NCBI GenBank assembly: GCA_032718475.1
Contig: JAUCBJ010007169.1
Coordinates: forward strand, 1 to 64,000
Origin: Nemertoderma westbladi
Lineage: Eukaryota; Xenacoelomorpha; Nemertodermatida; Nemertodermatidae
Direction of reading: 5' to 3'
DNA length: 64,000 bases
Each line of letters starts with the position of its first letter. The first letter of the stretch is position 1. The notes below the pieces were generated by a model that worked only from the letters and a program-made list of their open reading frames with translations, ran no database searches and was not told the origin of the DNA. This document shows, piece by piece, positions 11,987-22,000 of the stretch. Both the position numbers and the translations under genes were made by a program.

Positions 11987-13417
11987 ATGGTTGTGGTCAA
12001 CTGTCCAGCAAAAAAAGCTTTCCAGGATATAAAGAACGTGATTATGGCAGCACCTGTCCTAACTCATTACGACTCTGACAAAATCATGGTTTTATCATGT
12101 GATGCTAGCAACAAAGGTCTAGGAACAGTTCTCTCACATGGAGTAGACAAAAAAGAATATCCAATCGCTTATGGTTCATGGACATTAACCGAAGCAGAGT
12201 ACAAATACTCAAACATAGACAGAGAAGCATTGGGTATCATGTTTGGAATTGAAAAATTCCAATCCTATTTGTGGGGTCGACGTTTCGTGTTAGTGACTGA
12301 CTACAAATCTCTACTGACCACTTTTGGTAGCCAAAAGGATCTCCCAGAACTCGTGTCTCAACCTCTTCACCGATATGCAATACCCTTATCTGCATTTAAC
12401 TACACAGTGGAATATCGCAAGAGTTCACTTCACAGTAATGCCGATGCCTTAAGTCAGGCTCCAACACAATCTGAAACTTCAAAGTGGGAGACAATAACTA
12501 TGGTGATAGACGAAGTAGGTCCAATTAATATTGATGAAATTGAAACAGAAACAAAGAAAGATGAGGAGCTACGCTCTGTTATTGATATGATAAGACAGTA
12601 TGTTGATATTCAACCTTTGGGGATGTTGAAACCATTTTGGCAGAAGGGAGTAGCATTCTCTGTTGATGAGGATGTTTTATTTATTGGTAGCAGGGTAGTT
12701 TTTCCAAATTCACTAAGTAGAAGGTATTTAGATGAATTACATCGCTTGCATCAAGGATTTTCTAAGATGAAATCCTTGGCTCGGTTATACGTTTCGTGGC
12801 CGGGTTTAGACACCCAACTTTAATAATTGTCTTCAAACTGTGAAACTTGTCAGTCCAACATGAGCCGCAGCAATTTTGTGACTGGGCCATTGACCAGCAA
12901 CTTTTGGGAGCGGGTACATGTGGATTATTTCTTGTCCAATAGTCAGGACCACTTACTTCTAATAGATTATGGAAGCAAGTGGATTGAAGTAGAGAAGATG
13001 GCGTCAACTACATCTAAGGCCACCTTGAAATTATTTGAATGGTTTAGTAGATTTGGTTTCCCTTTACGGTTACATTCTGATGGCAGGACACAATTTACAA
13101 GCAAAGAATTCAAAGACAAACTTGCAGAATGGGGTATTGAATACACAGTAAGTCCCGCTTATCACCCCCAATCCAATGGATTAGCAGAGAGGGCCGTCCA
13201 GACAGTCAAAGAATCAAAATTAAAAAATGGTGTTACGAAATTAAGAGAAATATTGTTCCAGTACCATGCGACACCTTTAGAAGGTGGGAAGTCTCAAGCA
13301 GAACTTTTATTGGGCTGGTCATTACGATGTCAATTAACTCTGAAACGCACACCTGAACACAGACAAGGGACTAAGTACAAGTGGGGAGATAACGTTTGGG
13401 TGTGCAATATCGGTTGA
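11987..13417 (+). pseudogene. Ty3 RNase H and integrase
   Basis: RNase H: KAFQDIKNVI, LSCDASNKGLGTVLSHG, YSNIDREALGIMFGIEKFQ and LVTDYKSLLTTFG are all present, with the catalytic D-E-D pattern. The integrase HHCC finger begins HRLHQGFSKMKSLARLY and continues with CETCQ. In the core, WERVHVDYF, LHSDGRTQFTSKEF and HPQSNGLAERAVQTVK give the D,D,E triad. One in-frame TAA (12821-12823) splits the finger, and an extra A in an A-run near 12008 breaks the junction with RT. Closest in style to Mag-like Ty3 elements. Confidence 0.85.
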
Positions 13418-13647
13418 GGGCAGCGAACACCAAAGTGGTTGAAAGGGGTAGTTATCCGTATGCCTAGTTCCATGTTACTGGAAGTAAACGTCGATGGATC
13501 CAGCGTTCGTCACCACATTAACCAAATGGAGAAGCTCAACATTAGTACATAGATAACTCTTGATTCAATGGGAAAATATTCAGACTTTTATTTTTAATTA
13601 CAAGGGGTTTTCTTTAATTTTTACTGGAAAGTAATGGGCTAAGTTAT

Positions 13648-13661
13648 GGAAAGTAGGGAAA
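13648..13661 (+). promoter_or_regulatory. Polypurine tract of the Ty3 element
   Basis: GGAAAGTAGGGAAA lies directly before the 3' LTR start TGTTATGGGCC. This is the expected place and composition for plus-strand priming. Confidence 0.75.
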
Positions 13662-13885
13662 TGTTATGGGCCACTAATTTATATGCCCCACTCGTATAAT
13701 GTGATATTACATTATCTATATATGTAACTAATTATTGATCACAGACTTTATGGTTTTAGTTGTTTTGTTCATCTGGTGATTTGGAGAGTTCCATTTGATT
13801 TAAGTGATCAAAGGATCTTGTTTATTGGATTAATAAAGAGTTAATTATGTAAACTTTCTTACCTTTTAAATTGTCTGGTAGAACA
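13662..13885 (+). mobile_element. 3' LTR of the Ty3 element
   Basis: It starts TGTTATGGGCC after the polypurine tract and ends GGTAGAACA, giving TG...CA termini and 224 bp. AATAAA occurs near 13832. The matching 5' LTR is missing apart from its last seven bases at 9741-9747. Confidence 0.75.
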
Positions 13886-15420
13886 TTGGCTACTGGACTG
13901 CCCTGGGTCAATGATCATAGGCCAGCTAACAACAAACTATAGTTGGGTTCCCCCATGCAGGCTGAGCCCCAATCACCTGGAAGGACTGGAACAGCTGGAG
14001 TCGCTGGGGTATCTCAAATGACATTCATATCCTCCTCCCATTGTTTACTAGCTTCCGCACCATGATGTGGTTCAGCATCGCAAGACTAGGATTGTCTATG
14101 ACGGTTCGAGGAAGTCTCCCAACAGTCTTTTGATTAACGACTGTGTAAGTACAGGGCCCAACCTCATACCTCTTATGTTCAGCATTGCCCTGTGATTCCG
14201 CCTTCATCCGTGTATGGTGATTGGGGAAATCATTAAAGCATTTCACCAGATCTCGATCTCTAACTTCGACTGCTCCTACCTCTGCGTTTGGTGGCATGAT
14301 GGCTAAGGTCATGATGTCATCAGTCAGTTTGTACGCCTTCCCCTCAGCCTCAACTGCTCCCCGAGCAGTCTCCAGTCGACACTGCGAGAGCTGTTTGGCC
14401 AGGGTGCCAAGCCCAGATACCGATTCCACATCGCCTCTGGATCCTCCCGTGACAACCATCGATCTACCTCCATCGGGACGTTCGATTGACTCTTCAACTC
14501 TGGCGACCCTCACATCCAGCATCTACGTCGATGACATGGTCTTGGGTGACGACACTCCAACACAGGTTAGCCACCTTCGGGAGACCCTTATATGATTGCT
14601 AGCATGGTCCTCTATGGACCTGCACAAGTGGAAGTCTACAGACCCTTCTGATGGAGACAAGAGCCTTCCCACTACCGTCCTCAGAATTCCTTGGGATCCC
14701 CTTTTGGATACGACTCAGTCCCCGAGTTTTCACCAAACGAACCCCCCTTGCAACTCTCGTGTCGGTTTTCAACCCTCTCGGTCTCGTTTCTGCATGAACT
14801 CTCTCACTGTGCCTCCAGGTACAGACTCTATGGCGAGCCGGAGCCGATTGGTACCAGCCAACCAACACTCCTACTTCCAACCATTGCTTCAACCTACTCT
14901 CCCATGCATTATTGAAACATCCCACAGTACCATGCAACTGCTCTGCTCCGGACAGCATTGAGATTTACATTGACACATCTACTAAAACCTACGTGGCTTG
15001 TATCTATGTGGTTAAGGGAGGATTACGTGCATTGCTCTGTGCCAAGGCCCGCTTGACACTGCTCAAGCTAGAGCAGTCTCCACCCAGACTCGAGTTGATG
15101 GCCACCCTCATAGGGACCCGGCTATACATCTCCACCCTGAACGTGCATCCGACATTCCCTCGGCTCGGGTTGATGTGTCCTTCTACTCAGAGATGACCAT
15201 TGCCCTCTGCTGGATTAGGAAAGATCCCCTTATATAGAGGACATTCGAGCGTAACTGGGTATGGGAAATACAGCTCCATGCACCCTCGGATCTCTGGCAC
15301 CATATCTTGAGGTGCAATAACCCAGTGGACATCGAAACACGAGGATTTGATCTGGGGAACCTCCATAGCAACTCGACATGGTGGTGTGGGCCTGTGGATG
15401 ACCCTCAGCTGGCCTCAGTC
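13886..15420 (+). pseudogene. BEL/Pao RT and RNase H, 3' half of the split element
   Basis: RT pieces: YLPHHDVVQHRKTRIVYDGS, SLLINDCVSTGPNLIPLMFS, IYVDDMVLG (catalytic) and HKWKS. RNase H pieces: SVFNPLGLVS-like sequence near 14765, IYIDTSTKTYVACIYV, LLCAKARLTLLK, SPPRLELMATLIGTRLY, CWIRKDPL, and NNPVDIETRGFDL with WWCGPVDDP. These follow the usual BEL/Pao order. Stops and frame changes occur throughout. With 9043-9740 it forms one element interrupted by the Ty3 insertion. Confidence 0.8.
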
Positions 15421-15702
15421 AAAGTAAAGTAAAAAGTAAATTTTCTTCGGCCGCTAGGCCAGGGATTACGCACAAAGTCTGACGACTTATTTCCAGTGCG
15501 GTCCCCCCAGAACTTTACTCCCCAGAGGAAACTCCAGTACTCATTTAGCTACCACTTAAGGATGCAAGGCAGATATGCGCCCTGGCTGGTCCCTTTAAAG
15601 CATTCGTGCCGAAACGAAAACTGCCCTGGCCCATGTGAGGATCGAACTCACGACCTACAGGAGATGTGAATTCTGTGCAACCACTACACCAAGGTGGAAC
15701 CT
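15421..15702 (-). mobile_element. tRNA-derived SINE
   Basis: On the minus strand the 5' end folds as a tRNA-like head: box A TGGTGTAGTGGTTGC (complement of 15677-15690) and box B GTTCGATCC (15639-15647). A tRNA-unrelated body follows and ends in an (ACTTT)-type tail at 15421-15440. The element is flanked by TCAGTC at 15415-15420 and 15703-15708, a likely target duplication. It lies inside the BEL remnant. RNA polymerase III would start from the internal boxes; mobility would need a LINE in trans. Confidence 0.75.
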
Positions 15703-15965
15703 TCAGTCGTTGGTCTATCGGTAATTCCCCCCATGTCACTGACCCCTCTCGGGTCAGTGACCTCTCAATAGTCACCTAGTACATGGCCACAGGTTTCCCC
15801 CATCTTGACGACCCTCTGGTCATTGAACCCCATAAAGACAATCACCCTCAGTTCACTGACCACCTAGACTTCATACCGAATCATGATATTTCAGAATCAG
15901 CCTCCACCAGGGCGAGGCGGTCATTGACCTTCGGATCACAACCTTGTTCAAAAATTCAAACATAA
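15703..15965 (+). other. Probable tail of the split BEL element
   Basis: GC-rich, proline-coding sequence like the RNase H end of 13886-15420 resumes right after the SINE and fades near 15965. No integrase motif was seen. Confidence 0.35.
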
Positions 15966-17100
15966 ATAAATAAATTAATTACTTATATAGGATACAATAA
16001 TTCGTGAGTGATAATGGTACCGAAAATATCCCGCCTTTATTTTCTGTAATTATGCTCTATACACTGACACAGTAGATAAATCTACACAATTTTCTCATCC
16101 ATAACGTTTGTGCTAATCAAATCCGGCTTATCGGAGGCTGCAGCAGAGGATATGTCCTCAGCAATAATGTCAAGAAGAAAATAGAGTCGTCTATCTTAAT
16201 TAGCATCTACAGTATGCTGTAAGTAAATCACGCCGCACCTGCCGCAGTGATAATATGTTGCAGAACTGATTAAACCCCAATGCGTTTCTTTTTTCATTAG
16301 GTCAAGTAAATTACTAGTGATGTAAATTTGCCTAATATGAATTCGCTCAAATCCATGTCAATAAAGGATCGATATGTTGAGATAATGTTGGGATACAGTT
16401 TTTACGTTTATTAATCCATGGGGATACTTCGAATTGCATTCTTCCGAAATTCGTCTGGTGGCTAACCAACTTATCGGACTGTGTGCAGTGCAAATACAGG
16501 ATTCCTTAATTAAAGAAAAAATGTATTCCAGAATATTGCCCTTTTGACCAATCAGTAAACTTATTTTCATAAAAAAGGGGACGTTTCTGTACCATATAAT
16601 TAATGGCTGCTCTCCTGTGCTCCTATTTCATTCGCCAGTAACCATTATTTATTGCATCAGGTATTTATTTAGGCCTACATGTAACCAGTAAGGGTGGTTA
16701 TATTCAGAAGGCGGGGTACATCATTTGGTTGAGCAATGACACTATATATTTATATCTATAGTAGGTCATTGTTGAGGGCCGGGCCTGCTACCTATTGGTT
16801 GTGTTGTGTTCGAGCCTCGCCAGGGTCCTTTCAGCCATTCACACCATCATGGGGGGGTCTATAATATTCCAGTGCATCGTGTTGTGTATTGTTGTCGGAT
16901 TGGAGCTAGGCATACAAATTCAGTGACAACACGGACTCGTAATTTGCTACAAATAATTTTGTTTTTTGTTTTGACTTAAAAACATTTAAAATGAACCATC
17001 TATTATTTCACGCCGTGCATCAGGTCAGTAACTTTGTACAACATTATTGGTTAAATTTATCAGACATTTATTGAATATTCTTTGATTATTGATTATAATA
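15966..17100. other. Non-coding stretch, possible degenerate tRNA-like segment
   Basis: No gene was seen. Around 16740-16830 a GC-richer patch holds TGTTCGAGCC, similar to a polymerase III box B, but no convincing box A precedes it. Confidence 0.4.
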
Positions 17101-17563
17101 TTCCTAGCTCTCTCGGGGCAAATAGCACACCCTGGTTTGCCATTCCACAGGGTGGGTGTCGCAATGGAGTCAGATATGAGGCCCATCACCCATATCTACT
17201 CTGGCGCACATGACCCACCATTGGCTGTTGCAGCTCATCTGCTGGGTCATGACCTGTACCCCTGCTGCCAGGTGCAGGTCGCAGTGAAGTGCACTCAGAG
17301 TGGACATGAGAACACTCTACTCCTGACCAGCCATTGGTAGATCACCATCTGCCTGGTCAGGCCATATACCCCTGTAGCCAAGTATATGGGTCCTTAATCC
17401 AGGACCAAGGGCGTCCTTATCCCTGAACGAAGGGGGTCCTAGTTACAGGACCAGATTTGCCCTAGTAAGAGGGTCTATGCAGCTACAGGTGGCACCTCCT
17501 TTATGCTGCGTGGAGGTGGCAAGTTTTCTTGATCAATGACCTAGAATACCTGACCTGACCTGA
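17101..17563 (-). mobile_element. Isolated LINE 5' UTR fragment
   Basis: Nearly identical over its length to 29285-29740, the 5' UTR of the minus-strand LINE. The outer end is intact, as it finishes with the (CCTGA)n motif at 17563. The body is missing beyond 17101, where the next LINE sequence should follow. Losing the 3' end while keeping the 5' end is opposite to normal 5' truncation. Confidence 0.8.
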
Positions 17564-19066
17564 ATAATATTCCTACTATGCTCTTCGATTTTTGAAACTT
17601 GTTTATAACATTGTTAATTTCATATTGAACTATTTCTGCATAATATTATTTCCACTGACGACCATTATTGCATACAATGGCAAAGGGAGTACGTTACAAT
17701 ATGTTGAACCAAGGCCTGTAGCTGTACTGTAGCTCGGGTTATTAAATCCAATGATTATGATGTGTGTGCCGCTGCGTAGAACAATGACAACTGTGTACCG
17801 ACCGGTATTATATGAATACCAAATATTATAGGCTCAATAAAATAGAGGCATATTAAAAGTACCAGGCATTGTTTTTGAATAATTAATGTATATAATACAT
17901 ACATACTGGTATTAATGGTATTAAGTAGCTCTTTATTGCTTTTCGGTCCGAGTGATGTTATTATTTTATGTGTTAGGTAGAAGTGCGTTGTAGCTGAACT
18001 ATAAACTTACGTGCAAGTTATAAGAACTTTCAGATATAACGCTTATGGTAAAACCAACTCTTATTGTTTTGTTTTATCCGTAGAATTCTAAAGCTCGTAA
18101 AAATAAATGATTCGTTTCAAGATGTAGTTTTTCCTAGAACGACTTGTTGATAACCTGCTGAGAACCGAAACTAAGTTATCCCCACCCCCCTAACAGCCCC
18201 AACCCCCCTCCCCTCCCCAGGCTAACAAAAGCTGAGACTTTGCGGCGGGACATTTGGTGAGGTAGAGATAGTAATTTACCACCCGAACGGTTGTTGGTAG
18301 ATTTTTATTTACTGGTTAATTTAATTTAGAGCTTACACGCAATAATTTTTGGAAAATTTTTTATCTGCTAGTTAATGAGATGAGTCTAGGGGGGAGGGGG
18401 GGGGGGGGTGATACAAATACTATCTCGGTGAATTAATTTTACGTCTCTGAGAATTAAGCATGTTAATTACCAGATAAGGGAAGAAGAAAGGTATATTGCT
18501 ACAATAACCAAAACAATAAACCAATCAAGTCTATACATAGATGGTGTTGGATTATGATTGCTTCAAGACCCCCCCCCCCCCCCCCCCTCCACCCCATATC
18601 TGTGGAACACATATTTTAGATAATTTAAATATAACATTTAAGTTTAATGAATTAATGAATATAATAAATTGTTAATGATTTAGTGGCTCGCACCTCAATT
18701 ATAATTCTAAAATTATTATGCAAAACAATAATATAGTTGTTGAACATATGATGAACATATTTGGTTATGTTCATATGTTCACTTACTAAATGATAAACGA
18801 AAGATGACAACAATTTATCATACACACAACAATTTCTTAGTTAAAATATTATTATTTTCCGTGTAGTTTGTGAATATAGGCTCAACGATATAGTGTCTCA
18901 CTTATTTATCGTAATAAAACAATTTATTGATGTTATATCATAATCAAATTGCGTTTACTTAAACTTCTAGTATAGTAAATAGTAATAATGTTACATACAC
19001 CAAAGATATAAACTTTTTTAAACAAAGTAAGTTACTATTTCGGAGACATTTCTGTGTGATATATTT
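17564..19066. other. AT-rich intergenic DNA 3' of the ankyrin gene
   Basis: No coding signal was found. It contains a C-rich patch at about 18181-18222, a G-run near 18390-18410 and a C-run at about 18570-18591. Such homopolymer tracts are frequent in this window. Confidence 0.6.
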
Positions 19067-19072
19067 TTTATT
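19067..19072 (-). promoter_or_regulatory. Poly(A) signal abutting the ankyrin gene stop codon
   Basis: On the minus strand the gene ends CCT-TGA and is followed at once by AATAAA, then A-rich DNA. If used, the 3' UTR would be only some 15-30 nt. Further AT-rich sequence could supply later signals. Confidence 0.45.
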
Positions 19073-22000
19073 TCAAGGTCCAAGTACACTGCAGCTCGTA
19101 GATTGACATGTAGTACAATATCCGCAATATGAGTCAGTTTTGCAACAGTTGCAATAGTTCAAAAGGTCTTCCGATGTGGATGACAATGGCAAGTAGTAAT
19201 CGCGTCGAATATTATTGATTAAATCATGATTGTTAAATTTGCTCCTGTTATTCAATATTGGAAGTCCATTACGAGACCGCGATATATAAGGTTTGGTAGG
19301 GCCCAGATGTCTATCTATACTTTTTGACAAGTCCCTTTTGAATTTCTCTCTTACATTATTTCCTTCCAATACCTTTATATCTACAGAATTGATTTGTTTC
19401 TTAGGTTCTTCCTTATTAGTCAGCATGTTGTCCAAATTTATGTCACCCTTTGTGGGAGACCTTACGCTGCTCTCATAGAGGTCATCCAGTTTCTGTCTAA
19501 GACGTTTATTTTCAGATTTTTCTTCGCTTAATAATTCATTCAAACCGTCCTTCGATGGAAAATCATTTCTCATTGGTTCTGATTTCGCCTCAACCAATTG
19601 GGCTTGTAAATCACGTATTTTTCGTTCATAATTCGCTCTCAACTGCAATTCGCTATTAGATCGAGCTCGGTCAAGATCTTCTTGCCCATTTGCTTGTTCT
19701 TCTAAATATTTGTTTACCTGATTCAGCTTGTTATTTAATGTCTTTTTACATTTTGCTTCAAATTCTGATCTGTCTTCTTCCATTTGTTTCAATGGCACAT
19801 AATCCGAATCGATCAAGCCACGAATTTGTTTCAATTCTTGCTGAAGCTCCTTACATCGCTGCGATTCACCCGAAATTCTATCATATTCTTGCTTTAGATC
19901 ATGATTATCTCTTTCTAGTGTATTAAATTTTTCGACTTCCTGGTCTATTTTATTTTTCAGTAAACCCATGTCGTCTTTCATGTTGGTTATGTACTTTGTT
20001 AGTTTTTCATTTTCATTTGCCAATATAGAGTTTGCATTTTCTCTGGCAGGTGTATCATAATTTTCGAGTGTCTTCACTACATCTTTGGCAAAATTATTAA
20101 TATCTTCTTGGGTTGCATCTTGTTTATCACTGGCATTCAACTCTAGAGTATATGGATGTAGTATTTTTTCTTGACTTGCTTCTTCTGACCTAGATATTAA
20201 ATCCTTCAATTGCAGTATTTCAGTGGTTAATGATTGGTGAACTTCTTCCAACTCCTGTTTCTCATGCAGAGCTTCATCACGCATGTTATTGGAAATCTCT
20301 AAATCTTTTCTCATAATTTTCAGTTCATTATGCAGTTGCAAAACTTCTTCCCCATGTTCTCTCTTGGATTGTTGAGAGTCCAGTATAATGGATTCAAGAC
20401 TTTGCATTTGGTTTGAAAGAAGATCATAATGGGTTGGGTCGAGGCTTTCTTTTTTATCTAAATCAAACTGATCCATGGTCCCAGTTCCTATATCACATGC
20501 TTCTACATTTCTGTCACTCCTGCCTCTATTTTGCAAAAGACGTGCTATTTCATTTTGCAAATCTGAAATTTGCTTAGTTTTGTTATCAATGTCATAAGCC
20601 AAACGTTTGTTTTCTTCATTATTAATGTGTATTTTTTCATCAGCCTCATTAATTTCCCTAGATTTATCTGAAAGTTTTGCATGTAATTGGGTAATATCCT
20701 CATTCTTATTGGACAGTTCCTGATTTTTATTAAATATATCGATCTCAAGCTCCTTAACTTTTATTTCAGTATCACTTAAATTTATTGACAATTTTCTAGA
20801 TTCATCTTGCAGTCTTGAGGTATCAGATTTTCGTTTGTAAATTATATCATTCAGATCTCTTTCACGATCATTAATATCCTTTTGCAAATCGGATATATAG
20901 TTTTCCATTTGCAATATCTGATTTCGGAGGAGGGTAATATTAGATCTTTCTTTTTCTAGTTCTTCTACAATCTTTGCCTTTAATGACCGTTCTTCGGAAA
21001 GAAGAGCTTGACACTGAATAGTGGTATTCACAAGAAGTTCTTCTCCAGATTGATGTTCTAATGCTAATTCAGGAATTTGAAATGTGGTATGTTCTCGTTC
21101 AGCAGTATGTTGATCAAGTTCCAACGTTGTTTCAGAACTGTCGAGGTTTTGATGTAACTTTAACCAATTTTTTAATGTCAAACAAACATCAGAATTTTCA
21201 TCTTTAATAAGTTTTACAAGTCCTTTCATTTCATCCAATTCTAGTTTTGTTGCCCTAAGTGATGTTTCAACATCCTGGCGGCTTTTCTTTTCCTGTACAT
21301 ACATATTACTCTTTCTGTCAAGTTGTTCTTCCTTAATTTCCAGTGTAAGTTGAGCCTCAGTTAGCTTCTGACGTTCATTTAATATCTCCACTCTCAAGTT
21401 ATCCAAATTGTCTTGTAACTTCTTTTGGTGAATAATTGTGTCAGCATCATCATTGTCAACTGTACCATATGTTTTCACAAAATTTAAAGATGTAATTTTA
21501 TTCGAAATAACAGTTGTGGAAATTGATTTTTCATTCTCCTTTTTAAATGTGTGTTTCTCTGGCTCTATATAAGTTTTTCTACCATTTTTGAAAAAGTTGT
21601 GAATACCTAGCCGATTATCCATTTCTGATTCAGTGCTTGTGTATGATAAACCATCATCACTGACATCATCATTATTCACAGAATTCGTAATAAATGTGCT
21701 CCTTTGATCTGTACTAATGAGTTTATCATGCTTTTGTGTTATAGGTGATGTTTCAGAAAATATACTGGGATAATAAGTTTTTTCACTTGTAGTTGGTATT
21801 TTACTTATATCAGCCTGTGATATACTTATCATATTTATTGGATCGTCATTAGTCAACATAGGGTTGTCAGCTTTTGCATGTTTTCTTTCACTATCAACAA
21901 AAGATTTCCCAATTTGTTCAATTGTATCCCGCTCTTCTTCAGCTTGTTTTAAAAGGGCTTCTAGCTGACTCTCTCGCTGACCTATGGAATTATTCACAAG

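Larger units (their letters stand above)
9741..13885 (+). mobile_element. Ty3-type LTR retrotransposon lacking a 5' LTR
   Basis: The order is primer-binding-like TTGCGACGAGGAT (close to the TTGGCGACGAGGAT seen in many Ty3 elements), gag, protease, RT, RNase H, integrase, polypurine tract and a 224-bp 3' LTR. Only TAGAACA of a 5' LTR remains before the primer site. It interrupts a BEL/Pao element, since protease lies to the left and RT to the right. Stops, frameshifts and a deletion of the RT catalytic box show it is dead. Confidence 0.85.

Noticed and set aside
14025-14522. 165-codon minus-strand frame
   Set aside because: Shadow of the plus-strand BEL reverse transcriptase region, which has clear motifs.
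16740-16930. Possible second tRNA-SINE
   Set aside because: Only a box B-like motif is visible; no box A, tail or target duplication.
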